A stretch of 64,000 nt of DNA, from assembly GCA_015709315.1 (NCBI GenBank), contig JACCQI010000004.1, positions 62,001 to 126,000 of the forward strand, read 5' to 3'. This DNA is from Desulfovibrionaceae bacterium. Its GTDB lineage: Bacteria > Desulfobacterota > Desulfovibrionia > Desulfovibrionales > Desulfovibrionaceae. Position numbers and translations under genes: made by a program. Below the pieces are notes generated by a model that saw nothing but the letters and a program-made list of their open reading frames with translations, did no database searches and was not told the origin of the DNA. This document shows positions 9,660 to 17,690 of the stretch, one piece after another; the first letter of the stretch is position 1, and each line of letters begins with the position of its first letter.

Positions 9660-10669
9660 TGCAAGCCGAAAAGCACGATATCCCCGACGGCCTCAACGAG
9701 GAATACTACCAGGTCAGCAATGACATCCTCGGCAGCTTCAATAAGTACCGTCCGCCGCTGAACATCTTTCTGTTCAAGGAGGACGTGTCCCGCGTGGTTC
9801 CCTATTACAAGGTGGGCGGACGTCTTACCAACGAGCAGATCGAGGAGTTGCGGGCGCTGACCAACGATGGGCTGGTCTTCGTGTCCCGCGCGGACCATCC
9901 GGTGTACGTCAAGCACATCAGCTACCAACTGGACCTGGTGCTGGTGGACCGGCGTTTGACCGAACGGGAGATCGCGGACATCTTCACCCAGGCCCTGACC
10001 CGCCGCATGGCGGATTTTCTCGAACAGCCCGTGAAGCCGGTCCTGGAAAAGCTCCGGGTGGACGTCATGGTCCTGACCGAATACCTCTACACGGACATGG
10101 CCCGCGCCCGCGCCCTGGTCCGGCGGCTGCACACCGAGCATTCCCTGGAAAACCATTCGGTCAACACCGCGTTCACGGGCATCGCCCTGTGGGGCCGCCT
10201 CAAGGGCGACAACTTCCAGGATTCGGTCAAGCGCAAGGTCTTCGACCGCACCGTCCTCGGTCTGTTCCTGCACGACATGGGCATGACGCGGGTGCCGGAA
10301 TTCATCCGTTCCAAGACCAAGCCCCTGACCCTCGACGAACGCGGCAAGGTCAACGCCCACGTCAAGGCGGGCTTCGAGATGCTGCACAAGCTCGACCTGC
10401 GCTATCTTGAGATGGAGCAGTGCGCGGTCCAGCATCACGAGCGGCTGGGCGGCTCCGGCTACCCGCTGAAGTCCGTGACCCAGGATTTCGCCGGGCGGCT
10501 GTGCGCCGTGGCCGACTCGTTCAGCGCCATGGTCGCCAAGCGGCCCTATGCCGAGGCCATGGGCCCCGTCAAGGCGGCCGCGCTCCTGGCCCGGGACGGC
10601 AAGTACGACCGGGAGATCACCGGCGCGCTCCAGGCGCTGCTTCTGCTCGATCTCAAGATGAAGCCGTGA
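9659..10669 (+). CDS. HD-GYP-type phosphodiesterase domain protein
   Basis: 336 residues, cytoplasmic, with no membrane segments. The C-terminal half is an HD-GYP domain: LFLHDMGM carries the HD pair, then NAHVKAGFEML, then QHHERLGGSGYP, then AVADSFSAMVAKRPY. In the family these residues bind a di- or tri-iron centre that hydrolyses cyclic di-GMP. The usual DGxGYP reads GGSGYP here. The N-terminal ~140 residues are of a type often found in Desulfovibrio HD-GYP proteins, with no recognised sensor domain. The start overlaps the pyk stop, an unusual partner, so expression is probably coupled. Confidence 0.85.
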   Translation: MQAEKHDIPDGLNEEYYQVSNDILGSFNKYRPPLNIFLFKEDVSRVVPYYKVGGRLTNEQIEELRALTNDGLVFVSRADHPVYVKHISYQLDLVLVDRRLTEREIADIFTQALTRRMADFLEQPVKPVLEKLRVDVMVLTEYLYTDMARARALVRRLHTEHSLENHSVNTAFTGIALWGRLKGDNFQDSVKRKVFDRTVLGLFLHDMGMTRVPEFIRSKTKPLTLDERGKVNAHVKAGFEMLHKLDLRYLEMEQCAVQHHERLGGSGYPLKSVTQDFAGRLCAVADSFSAMVAKRPYAEAMGPVKAAALLARDGKYDREITGALQALLLLDLKMKP

Positions 10670-10755
10670 CCTCGGACAGGGGGTACGGGGTGAGCCGCCG
10701 GACTGTCTTCAAGTGGCTCAAGCGTTTCCGGCAGGAAGGCGAGGGGTTTTTGTCG
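10670..10755 (+). pseudogene. Transposase helix-turn-helix remnant
   Basis: Immediately after the HD-GYP stop, an open stretch in another frame reads GYGVSRRTVFKWLKRFRQEG. This is the classic second half of an HTH from IS-type transposases, where a helix ending in V-S-x-x-T-V is followed by W-L-x-R-F-R-x-E-G. Nothing transposase-like precedes or follows it, so it is a fragment of about 28 codons. The match is short but specific; chance cannot be excluded. Confidence 0.45.
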
Positions 10756-10773
10756 AGTTGCAGGATTGTGGTT

Positions 10774-10810
10774 CGCCCGCGGCCGGGGAAAACCGGCCGC
10801 GGGCGTTGTT
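10774..10810. terminator. Perfect 13-bp hairpin between convergent genes
   Basis: CGCCCGCGGCCGG (10774-10786), loop GGAAAA and its exact complement (10793-10805), followed by TTGTTGG. It lies between the rightward HD-GYP gene and the leftward CBS gene and could stop transcription from both sides. The T-run is weak. Confidence 0.65.
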
Positions 10811-10832
10811 GGCTTGGTGTGCCCGTGGGCGT

Positions 10833-11321
10833 CTATTTGAATATCTGGACCATGTCACGGGTCATTTCGCGGTACACGTCGGTGACGTAGACCACGCCCA
10901 TGACCTTGTCGCTCTCCATGACCAGGGCCCAGTCGCGGCGGGACTTGAGGAACACGTCCAGGACCACCAGGATGGGGTCGTTGGGCTTGAGGGTCGGCGG
11001 GTCCTTGATCAAGGAGTTCTCCAGCCGCTCCTGGGTGCAGATCAGGCAGGCGTTGGCGAACTGCTGGTCCCAGTCCACGTTGCCGTCGGCCTTGAGGTTC
11101 TCGTCCTTGAGGACCGACTGCTTGACCGCCTTGAACAGCTTCCAGAGGTTGATGGTCCCGACGAGCTTGCCGCCCTTGTTCTGGACCACCACCACCTGCG
11201 AGTCCGGCGCTTCCACCATGGCCTCGCGCATGACCCGGATCGCCTCGGCCAGGCTGGCGTCCTCCTGCACGGTGGGGAATTCGTCGCGCATCATGTCCCA
11301 GGCGCGTTTTCTGAGCATCAT
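10833..11321 (-). CDS. CBS-pair domain protein
   Basis: 162 residues that consist almost entirely of two CBS repeats. The first runs from about residue 10 to 65 (FPTVQEDASLAEAIRVM ... GTINLWKLFKAV), the second from about 105 to 158 (LKPNDPILVVLDVFLKS ... VVYVTDVYREMTRDM). Such pairs bind adenine nucleotides and act as energy or ligand sensors, here without an attached enzyme domain. The start at 11321 follows a GGAGG nine bases upstream; the in-frame extension further upstream has no ribosome site. A CLIC motif lies between the repeats. The partner is unknown. Confidence 0.85.
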   Translation of the reverse strand: MMLRKRAWDMMRDEFPTVQEDASLAEAIRVMREAMVEAPDSQVVVVQNKGGKLVGTINLWKLFKAVKQSVLKDENLKADGNVDWDQQFANACLICTQERLENSLIKDPPTLKPNDPILVVLDVFLKSRRDWALVMESDKVMGVVYVTDVYREMTRDMVQIFK

Positions 11322-11709
11322 ATGGATTATCCTCCGATGAATTGCGGTTTTCGGCAGGCCGCTTCCAAACGGCAACCGTTGCCTTCGCGAAAAAACCGGG
11401 CCGTCCATGCGCCGGACGCACCGTGCGTCCGGGGTTTTTCCGCTTTCCTGCATCGTGCCATTTCCAAACGGCCGGTGTCGTTTGAGCGTTCAACAGTCAG
11501 TGGACTCATTCTTGTGCAATAATCCGTATCGTTAGAGCACTATTTTGTCCATGTAAACAAGCGGTCCCGGGCCGGGAGGCGGGCATGCCCGCCGGATGGC
11601 GGCCGCAGCGGCCGGTCAACGCGTTGAAATGTTTTTCGATGTTTCGGGCGAAATCCGGCCGTGCGCGTTTCGACTTGACTCGGGCATGAATGATGCAAAT
11701 GTATCCTCT
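11322..11709. other. Gene-free interval between a CBS gene and a DUF3108 gene
   Basis: 388 bp between divergent genes. It holds a near-perfect hairpin, CCGGACGCAC (11412-11421) paired with GTGCGTCCGG (11423-11432), followed by GGTTTTT. It resembles a rightward terminator although no rightward gene precedes it; on the other strand a second T-run (TTTTTT near 11390-11395) follows a GC-rich stretch. A short leader RNA or an attenuator before the CBS gene is possible. No convincing reading frame is visible. Confidence 0.5.
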
Positions 11710-12480
11710 ATGAAGAAGATCCTATTGCTGACGGCCCTGGCCGTTTTCCTGCCCTTGGCCGCCCATGCCGACGGACTGCCTTTCGGCCCCGGCGAGCGCA
11801 TGGAGTACAAGATATACTGGACCGTGTTCCACGCGGCCGACGCCGTGCTGGAGGTCATGCCCCACACCGAGATGCGCGGGGAGCCCGCCCGGTATTTCAA
11901 GGCCACGGCCACCAGCGCCAAGTGGATCGAGAAACTCTACCCCGTGCGCGACACCCTCGAGGCGTGGACCGACATGGGTATGGGCTATTCCCTGCGCTAC
12001 AGCAAGGACCAGAACGAGGGGTCGTACCATAAAAAAGTCGACCTGATCTTCGACAAGAAGTCCAACCTGTCGCACCGCTACTCGCGGGGCAAGTATTCGA
12101 AAAGTCTGATCCAGCCGGTGGACGTGTTCGACCCCATGTCCATCCTGTTCCATTTCCGGGGCCAGAACCTCTTTGAGGGCATGCATTTCAAGGCCAATGT
12201 GTCCGACGGCAAGAAATCCGTGGTCGGCGAGGCGCTCGTGGGCAAGGTCGAGACCGTGAAGACCGACCTGGGCAAGTTTCGCTGTCACAGGGTGGTTATG
12301 GACGTCAAGCACCTGTCCGGCGTGTTCAACAAGTCCAGGGACGCCTCCCTGCACGTTTGGTTCACGGCCGACGACCGGCGCATTCCGGTCAAGGTTAAGT
12401 CCAAAGTGGCGGTGGGTCATTTCACCATGGAGTTGGTCCGGTACCGGCCGCCTTTCCCGGTCGAGATGTCCGTGCGCTGA
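11710..12480 (+). CDS. DUF3108 domain protein, exported
   Basis: 256 residues from ATG 11710. It begins with a clear signal peptide (MKKILLLTALAVFLPLAAHA, cut before DG) and continues with LPFGPGERMEYKIYWTVFHAADAVLEV, typical of the DUF3108 family of predicted periplasmic beta-barrel-like proteins of unknown role. There is no good ribosome site. An in-frame ATG at 11686 (MNDANVSS) is the alternative, but the later start gives an intact signal peptide. It stands alone between divergent and convergent neighbours. Confidence 0.8.
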   Translation: MKKILLLTALAVFLPLAAHADGLPFGPGERMEYKIYWTVFHAADAVLEVMPHTEMRGEPARYFKATATSAKWIEKLYPVRDTLEAWTDMGMGYSLRYSKDQNEGSYHKKVDLIFDKKSNLSHRYSRGKYSKSLIQPVDVFDPMSILFHFRGQNLFEGMHFKANVSDGKKSVVGEALVGKVETVKTDLGKFRCHRVVMDVKHLSGVFNKSRDASLHVWFTADDRRIPVKVKSKVAVGHFTMELVRYRPPFPVEMSVR

Positions 12481-12523
12481 TTTCCCGCAATTCCTTTTGG
12501 GCGGTTTCCCGGCCATGCGCGGC

Positions 12524-12799
12524 TTATTGTTCTTCGCCCAACGGACGGACGCGCACCTTGTTGGAGCGGGGGAATTCCCGTTTCAGCACGGTCTTGAGCA
12601 CGCGCTTCATGCCCTTCAGGTCGGCCCGGACCGTTTCGGCGCGAAAGCCGAATTCCGTGGCCGTGAACGCATCCTCCCCGGTTTTCACGACGCGCAGGCC
12701 CCGGTCCCGCTTGAAGGTGAGCAGTTCCAGGCCCCGGCCTGCCGGGAGTTTTTTCAAACGGCTGAGGATGGCGGGCACGGCCCCGGCAATGTCGATCAT
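12524..12799 (-). CDS. Small conserved protein, paralogue A of a tandem pair
   Basis: 91 residues, basic, no cysteine pattern and no membrane helix. It is clearly a paralogue of the gene directly upstream. Shared features in order are MID at the start, a KLP.G turn, a T.KR.R strand, a central F...E.GF.....R.D stretch, and the C-terminal block MKRVLKTVLKREFPRSNKVR. The start overlaps the stop of its partner by four bases. I recognise no named family; the conserved LKREFPRS block and alternating strands suggest a small alpha/beta fold. Confidence 0.75.
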   Translation of the reverse strand: MIDIAGAVPAILSRLKKLPAGRGLELLTFKRDRGLRVVKTGEDAFTATEFGFRAETVRADLKGMKRVLKTVLKREFPRSNKVRVRPLGEEQ

Positions 12800-13101
12800 A
12801 TCTTTTTCCGTTGGATGTCGGTGTCGGCTTCGGCCTGACCCAGGTCGTAGAGGCGGATCTTGGTGGAGCGCGGAAATTCCCTTTTGAGCAGGGTCTTGAG
12901 CAGTTTTTTCATCTTGGCCGCATCCACCCGGAAGCGTTCCTTGTGAAAGCCGTTTTCCACCACGTCGAAGTCGTCGTCCCCGGCCCGTCGGATGACCACG
13001 GACCGGTTGCGCTTGTAGGTGCGCAGGTCCACGGCATGGCCCACGGGGAGCTTTGCCAGCTTGCGGAGCACGGTTTCCACGGCGGTGGCTCGGTCGATCA
13101 T
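12796..13101 (-). CDS. Small conserved protein, paralogue B of a tandem pair
   Basis: 101 residues, the upstream member of the pair. The matching C-terminal block is MKKLLKTLLKREFPRSTKIR, followed by LYDLGQAEADTDIQRKKI, a charged tail that the other copy lacks. Like its partner it has a KRNR segment, a stretch of acidic residues (GDDDFDVVENGF) and no export signal. The two genes overlap and should be made from one transcript, perhaps as a heterodimer. The function is unknown. Confidence 0.78.
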   Translation of the reverse strand: MIDRATAVETVLRKLAKLPVGHAVDLRTYKRNRSVVIRRAGDDDFDVVENGFHKERFRVDAAKMKKLLKTLLKREFPRSTKIRLYDLGQAEADTDIQRKKI

Positions 13102-13170
13102 GGCTCAAAGGATAGACAGTGGGCGGGAATCGTGTCAAACCACGTTTCCCTCAACCAAGCGGAGTATCCC

Positions 13171-14553
13171 ATGGAAATGAAGAAAGACGATTTCATCGAG
13201 TGTGCCATAGAATCCCTGGCCTTCGGCGGCCGGGGCATCGCCCGCGTGGACGGCATGGCCGTGTTCGTGTCCGGCGGCCTGCCCGGCGACACGGTGCGCG
13301 CCCGCGTGGTTCGGGTGAAGAAGCGGTTCGCCGAGGCCGAGGCCGAGGAAGTGCTCACGCCCTCGTCCCACAGGGTGGAGCCCGCCTGTCCGCATTTCGG
13401 CGTGTGCGGCGGCTGCGCCGTGCAGGACCTGGCCTACCCGGAGCAGCTCAGGCAGAAGGCGGACCAGGTTCGGAGCGCGCTGAAGCGCATCGGCGGGGTG
13501 GAGGTGGTCATGGACGAACCCGTGGGTTCGCCCTCCATCTGGCGCTACCGCAACAAGATGGAGTTCGTCTTCGAGCAGGACGGGGGCGACCTGCGGCTCG
13601 GCCTGCGGCAGCGGCTGGCGGCAGGGGAGAAGGGACTGCCCCCGGTCATCGACATCGAGGAGTGCCGGTTGTGCGCCGAGCGGGATGCGGACATGCTGCG
13701 CGCGGTCCGCGAGTTCTGCCGCGCGTCCGGCCTGCGCGCCTACGACCCCAAGACCGGCAAGGGCTTCTGGCGGCATCTGGTCATCCGGCGCACCCTCCTC
13801 GGCGAGGTGCTGGCCCACGTCATCACCGCGCCCGACGCGCGCCGCTACAACCAGGTCAAGGCCCTGGGCGCGGCCCTGGTGGACCGGTTCCCCGAGCTGA
13901 CCTCCTTTGCCCATTCCTCCCGCGCCCGGCGGAGCCTGTCGGCCGAAGGCGAGATCGTGGAGTTCCGGCTGGGAACCAAGGTCGTGGAGGAGATGGTCGC
14001 CCATGGCGGCCGCGAGGCGCGCTACCACATTTCCCCCAACGGATTTTTCCAGACCAACACGGCCGGCGCGGCCGAGCTGTTCGGCGCGGTCCGCGAGTAC
14101 GCCGGGCTGACCGGCGGGGAGACCGTGCTCGACCTCTATTGCGGGTCCGGGGCCATCGGCATTTTTCTGGCGGACCGGGCCGCGCGCGTCATCGGCTACG
14201 AGTTCAGCGAGGAGTCCGTGGCCAAGGCGTGGAGTTCGGCCCGGCTCAACGACCTTTCCAACTGCGAGTTCGTGGCCGCCAACCTGGACCGGGGCATCGA
14301 GGACGTCAAGGCGTTGCCGAAACCGGACGTCCTGGTGGTGGACCCGCCGAGGTCCGGCATGCACGGGAACGCCATCGAGGCCATCCTGGCGCTCGCGCCG
14401 TCGCGGATCGTGGCCGTGTCCTGCGATCCCAACACCCTGGCCCGCGACGTGAAGCGGCTGTCCGAACACTACACCCTTGAACGGGCGCGGGCCGTGGACA
14501 TGTTCCCGCACACCCACCATGTGGAGACCGTGGCCCTGCTTCAGCGGCGTTGA
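13171..14553 (+). CDS. rlmD: 23S rRNA (uracil-C5)-methyltransferase, RlmD/TrmA family
   Basis: 460 residues. An N-terminal TRAM domain (SLAFGGRGIARVDGMAVFVSGGLPG) is followed by iron-sulfur ligands in CPHFGVCGGC, then the central domain and a Rossmann methyltransferase. The SAM motif VLDLYCGSGAIGIFLA, the DPPRSGMHG loop and the catalytic-cysteine motif VAVSCDPNTLARD are present. The reaction is m5U formation; RlmD targets U1939 of 23S rRNA, and the exact site is inferred from the Fe-S cysteines. ATG 13171 follows CGGAG. The frame is open far upstream over the antisense small genes, but that part is not family-like. Confidence 0.92.
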   Translation: MEMKKDDFIECAIESLAFGGRGIARVDGMAVFVSGGLPGDTVRARVVRVKKRFAEAEAEEVLTPSSHRVEPACPHFGVCGGCAVQDLAYPEQLRQKADQVRSALKRIGGVEVVMDEPVGSPSIWRYRNKMEFVFEQDGGDLRLGLRQRLAAGEKGLPPVIDIEECRLCAERDADMLRAVREFCRASGLRAYDPKTGKGFWRHLVIRRTLLGEVLAHVITAPDARRYNQVKALGAALVDRFPELTSFAHSSRARRSLSAEGEIVEFRLGTKVVEEMVAHGGREARYHISPNGFFQTNTAGAAELFGAVREYAGLTGGETVLDLYCGSGAIGIFLADRAARVIGYEFSEESVAKAWSSARLNDLSNCEFVAANLDRGIEDVKALPKPDVLVVDPPRSGMHGNAIEAILALAPSRIVAVSCDPNTLARDVKRLSEHYTLERARAVDMFPHTHHVETVALLQRR

Positions 14554-14630
14554 GCGCGTTTCCATTCCGGTTGCCTTCTCCCTGCGATTGCGGCACTCTT
14601 GGTGATCATCGAGCAACCATGGGGGCTGAT

Positions 14631-15878
14631 ATGTCCGTTGTCATTCGCAAGAGCTTGTTGGAACTGATCTTTTCCGGCGCATTCATGAAGCGTTGGAACG
14701 ACAAGCTGCGGCCCATGGAACTGGTGGAGGTGGACAAGCAGGGGCACAAGATGATCGTGGCCTGGTTGCTCTTTTTGCTGAACTCGCGGGACATGGACGT
14801 GGCCCGCAAACGGGCGCTGGGCGAGGCCATCATCGAGGGCGGCCTGTTCGACTACCTCTACCGGCTGGTCATCACGGACATCAAGCCGCCGGTCTTCTAC
14901 CGCATCAAGGAAAATCCCGAGGACTACAAGACCCTGTCCAACTGGGTCCTGAACACGCTCAAGCCGCGCATCATCCCGCTGGGCGAGGAGTTCATGCACC
15001 GCATGGAGGAGTACCTGAGCCAGCCCGAGGACGCGGGCCTGGCCCGGCGCATCCTCAAGGCCGCGCACCTGTACGCCAGCTATTCCGAGTTCAAGCTGCT
15101 CAAGTCCATCAACGCCATGGACCACGAACTGGCCGGGATCGAGGACAGCTTCGTGGACCGGCTCAAGGCCATGCGCGACCTTTCCGGCGTGACCGAACTG
15201 CTCGACGAGGACGCCACCGTGCTCGGCCGCTTCGCCCGCATGTGCGGCAGGCTCCGTTTTCAGAAGCGGTGGTCCCAGACCCCGCGCGTGCCCGAGACCT
15301 CGGTGCTCGGCCACATGTTCATCGTGGCCGCCTATTCCTGGTTCTTCTCCATGGAGGTGGGGGCGTGCCGCGCCCGCAGGCAGAACAATTTCTTCTCCGG
15401 CCTGTTCCACGACTTGCCCGAGCTGCTCACCCGGGACATCATCTCCCCGGTCAAGGGCGCGTCGCTGGAGATCGGCGAGCTGATCCACGAGTACGAGAAC
15501 CGGGAGCTGAACCGGGTGGTGCTGGAGCCGCTCAAGCAGGGCGGGTACGGGGACATCGCCGCCCGGCTCGAATATTTCCTGGGAGTGGAGGTGGGCAGCG
15601 AGTTCAAGGCCACGGTCTGCCGCGACGGCAAGGTGGCGGAGGCGTCGGACGAGCAACTGGCCGGGGAGTGCAACCACGACTCCCTGGACCCCAAGGACGG
15701 ACCGCTGCTCAAGGTGTCCGATTCGCTGGCCGCCTATATCGAGGCGCACACCGCGCTCAGAAACGGCATTTCCTCGGACCAGCTGCACCAGGCCCTGTAC
15801 CGCATACGGGAAAAATACAACAGCAGGCCCGTCATCGCGGGCGTCCAGATTTCCGCGCTTCTGGCCGATTTTGACTAG
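14631..15878 (+). CDS. HD-domain phosphohydrolase
   Basis: 415 residues, soluble. The C-terminal half carries an HD phosphohydrolase core: a metal-binding His in PETSVLGHMFIVA, then GLFHDLPELLTRDI with the HD pair, Glu and Asp, and a late aspartate in LLKVSDSLAAYIEAH. This layout resembles the YfbR/HD_3 group, which includes 5'-deoxynucleotidases. The N-terminal ~200 residues are helical and unassigned. ATG 14631 is preceded by GGGGG. It is the last gene before a change of gene set; no partner is evident. Confidence 0.8.
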   Translation: MSVVIRKSLLELIFSGAFMKRWNDKLRPMELVEVDKQGHKMIVAWLLFLLNSRDMDVARKRALGEAIIEGGLFDYLYRLVITDIKPPVFYRIKENPEDYKTLSNWVLNTLKPRIIPLGEEFMHRMEEYLSQPEDAGLARRILKAAHLYASYSEFKLLKSINAMDHELAGIEDSFVDRLKAMRDLSGVTELLDEDATVLGRFARMCGRLRFQKRWSQTPRVPETSVLGHMFIVAAYSWFFSMEVGACRARRQNNFFSGLFHDLPELLTRDIISPVKGASLEIGELIHEYENRELNRVVLEPLKQGGYGDIAARLEYFLGVEVGSEFKATVCRDGKVAEASDEQLAGECNHDSLDPKDGPLLKVSDSLAAYIEAHTALRNGISSDQLHQALYRIREKYNSRPVIAGVQISALLADFD

Positions 15879-16001
15879 CGGCACCTCTTGAAAAAATCTG
15901 ACACACCGGGTATACAAATTCCTGTTTGTTAACACGGTGCCGGAATCCGCCCGATTTTCAACGTGATTTTCGTGGCCCGGCGCAAGAGGGAAGAAACGCA
16001 C
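15879..16001 (+). promoter_or_regulatory. cbiM upstream region with a long-range stem and a NikR-like dyad
   Basis: CGGCACC (15879-15885) can pair with GGTGCCG (15936-15942) across 50 nt. Inside it GGGTATAC (15908-15915) and GTTAACAC (15928-15935) form a poor dyad resembling the GTGTTAC-N13/14-GTAACAC type described for deltaproteobacterial NikR. Only about five of eight positions agree. I see no cobalamin-riboswitch core. AAGAGGGAAG provides the ribosome site. Confidence 0.3.
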
Positions 16002-16598
16002 ATGCATATTTCTGAAGGGGTGCTCTCCGGCCCGGTCCTGCTCACGGGCGCGGCCTTGGCCGTCGTCGGCACCGCCATCGGCCTGAAGAAAATCGACTAC
16101 GACCGGATCATGCCGGTGGCCATCCTGTCCGCCGCCTTTTTCATCGCCTCGCTCATCCACGTGCCCATAGGCCCGTCGTCCGGGCACCTGATCCTGAACG
16201 GGCTGCTCGGCGTGGTGCTGGGCTGGGCCGCGTTCCCGTCCATCCTGGTGGCGCTGACCCTTCAGGCCGTGCTGTTCCAGTTCGGCGGGCTGACCGTGCT
16301 CGGCCTGAATACCTTCACCATGGCCACCCCGGCCGTGCTCTGCTTCTACGTGTTCAGGCCCATGCTCGCCAAGGGCGCGGGCACCCGGTTCACGGCCGCC
16401 TTCTGCTGCGGCTTCTTCGCCATCCTGCTTTCGGCCATGCTCACGGCCGGGGCGCTCGCCCTGTCCGGCGACGCCTTCCGCGAGGCGGCCTGGGTGCTGT
16501 TCTATGCCCATGTGCCCATCATGATCGCCGAGGGCATGATCACCGCGTTCGCGTATTCGTTCATCGCCAAAGTCAAGCCCGAGGTGCTTGCCGTATGA
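16002..16598 (+). CDS. cbiM: Cobalt/nickel ECF transporter substrate-binding membrane component CbiM/NikM
   Basis: 198 residues with about six hydrophobic segments. The mature N-terminus MHISEG is the CbiM/NikM hallmark: the amino group and His2 help bind the metal ion. HVPIGPSSGHLILNGLLG and the loop LTVLGLNTFTMATPAV are also conserved. In complete systems CbiM works with CbiQ and the ATPase CbiO, or NikQ/NikO. Here it is followed only by a CbiL-like gene; no Q or O genes follow. ATG 16002 is used because it yields the MHISEG end and follows AAGAGGGAAG. Confidence 0.92.
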   Translation: MHISEGVLSGPVLLTGAALAVVGTAIGLKKIDYDRIMPVAILSAAFFIASLIHVPIGPSSGHLILNGLLGVVLGWAAFPSILVALTLQAVLFQFGGLTVLGLNTFTMATPAVLCFYVFRPMLAKGAGTRFTAAFCCGFFAILLSAMLTAGALALSGDAFREAAWVLFYAHVPIMIAEGMITAFAYSFIAKVKPEVLAV

Positions 16599-17212
16599 CC
16601 AGATTATTGTTGATTGTTTGCGCGGCCCTGGCCGCCACCCTTTGCCTTGCCGCCGCATCCGACGCCCACCGGGTGAACATCTTCGCCTATGTGGACGGCG
16701 ACAGCGTGGTCACCGAATCCGGCTACAGCCGGTCCAGCCGCGTCAACAAGGGCACGGTTGAAGTCTACGACGCGGCCTCCGGGGAGCTGCTGCTCTCCGG
16801 CGTCACGGACGAGGAGGGCCGGTACGCCTTCCCGATCCCGGAAAAGGCCCGCCGGGAAGGGCTTGACCTGCGGTTGCTGCTCAAGGCGGGCGTGGGGCAT
16901 CAGGCCGAATGGGTGGTCAAGGCCGAGGAGTTCGGGGACGCCCCCGCGCAGGCGGCTTCCGCCCCGGCCCCCGAGCAGGCTCAAGCGCCTGCGGCGGCCG
17001 TTCCTGCGCCTGTGGCGGCTCCTGCCCCCGCGTCGGTCGCGGCCGTGGACGCGGCGGCTGTGGAGGCTGTGGTCAAGCGCGAGCTGGAGCCGGTGAAGCG
17101 GATGCTGGCGGACATGAGCGAGCCCGGCCCGTCCGTGACCGAAATCCTCGGCGGAATCGGCTATATTTTCGGGCTGTTCGGCGTGGCCGCCTATGTGAAG
17201 AGCCGAAAATAG
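16595..17212 (+). CDS. CbiL/NikL-like accessory protein of the metal transporter
   Basis: 205 residues, overlapping the cbiM stop by four bases. A signal peptide (LLLIVCAALAATLCLAAASDAH) leads into HRVNIFAYVDGDSVVTESGYSRSS, the pattern of periplasmic CbiL/NikL proteins, with a transthyretin-like beta domain (VEVYDAASGELLLSGVTDEEGRYAF). An Ala/Pro linker (about residues 110-150), a short helix and a C-terminal membrane helix (GIGYIFGLFGVAAYV) follow. So it is tethered at both ends or anchored at its C-terminus. A role in delivering Ni or Co to CbiM is inferred from pairing. Confidence 0.82.
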   Translation: MTRLLLIVCAALAATLCLAAASDAHRVNIFAYVDGDSVVTESGYSRSSRVNKGTVEVYDAASGELLLSGVTDEEGRYAFPIPEKARREGLDLRLLLKAGVGHQAEWVVKAEEFGDAPAQAASAPAPEQAQAPAAAVPAPVAAPAPASVAAVDAAAVEAVVKRELEPVKRMLADMSEPGPSVTEILGGIGYIFGLFGVAAYVKSRK

Positions 17213-17240
17213 CGTTTATTTCAAAAAAACATACTATAAA

Positions 17241-17272
17241 GGTCGCGATTCGATTGTCGCGGCCTTTTTTTT
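17241..17272 (+). terminator. Intrinsic terminator after cbiM-cbiL
   Basis: GGTCGCGA (17241-17248), an eight-base loop, TCGCGGCC (17257-17264) and eight T residues. One G-U pair. Typical rho-independent form. Confidence 0.88.
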
Positions 17273-17319
17273 GTGTTAATTCCCCTATAAAACGAATCTA
17301 AATAGGCAGGGGAGGAGAG

Positions 17320-17634
17320 ATGGAACTGTTCAAGCGTCTATGGAGAGGGGAAATCGGCCTGGCGCGGACGTTCTGGATTTACGGCTTTGCCGTCGGCTTT
17401 TGCCTCAGGTTGATACCGCTGCTGCTGGTCGGGCTGTTGGGCCCAAATCCGGCTTTTGTCCTTGCGCTCATGGTGTACGCGCTCTTCCTGATCGCATACC
17501 AGGTGTTCATCGCCGTGGCCATCTGGCGGAGCGCCGGCCGCTACCAGGGGAATCGGGCCTGGGCCTTCCTGGCCAAGGCCATGGTCGTGCTCGGCATCCT
17601 GCAGACGGTTCTCAGCCTTGTCGGGGTCGGGTGA
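17320..17634 (+). CDS. Small membrane protein of unknown function
   Basis: 104 residues with three predicted membrane helices (FWIYGFAVGFCLRLIPLLLVG, AFVLALMVYALFLIAYQVFIAVAIW and the C-terminal AKAMVVLGILQTVLSLVGV). The ribosome site GGAGGAGAG directly before the ATG is very strong. The pattern LFKRLWRGEIGLARTFWIYG is seen in small DUF805-like membrane proteins, but I cannot assign it firmly. It stands between a terminator and the Rrf2 gene. Confidence 0.75.
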   Translation: MELFKRLWRGEIGLARTFWIYGFAVGFCLRLIPLLLVGLLGPNPAFVLALMVYALFLIAYQVFIAVAIWRSAGRYQGNRAWAFLAKAMVVLGILQTVLSLVGVG

Positions 17635-17690
17635 TCCCGGGCGTGACGATTCGTTTGACCGCACTACATGCCAGTTAGAAGGAAGCTCTA

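Noticed and set aside
15879-16001. Cobalamin riboswitch before cbiM
   Set aside because: The interval is only about 120 nt and lacks a GCCACTG-type B12 box and the expected junction.
14541-16658. A 705-codon minus-strand frame over the HD hydrolase and cbiM
   Set aside because: Antisense shadow with no ribosome site and no motif.
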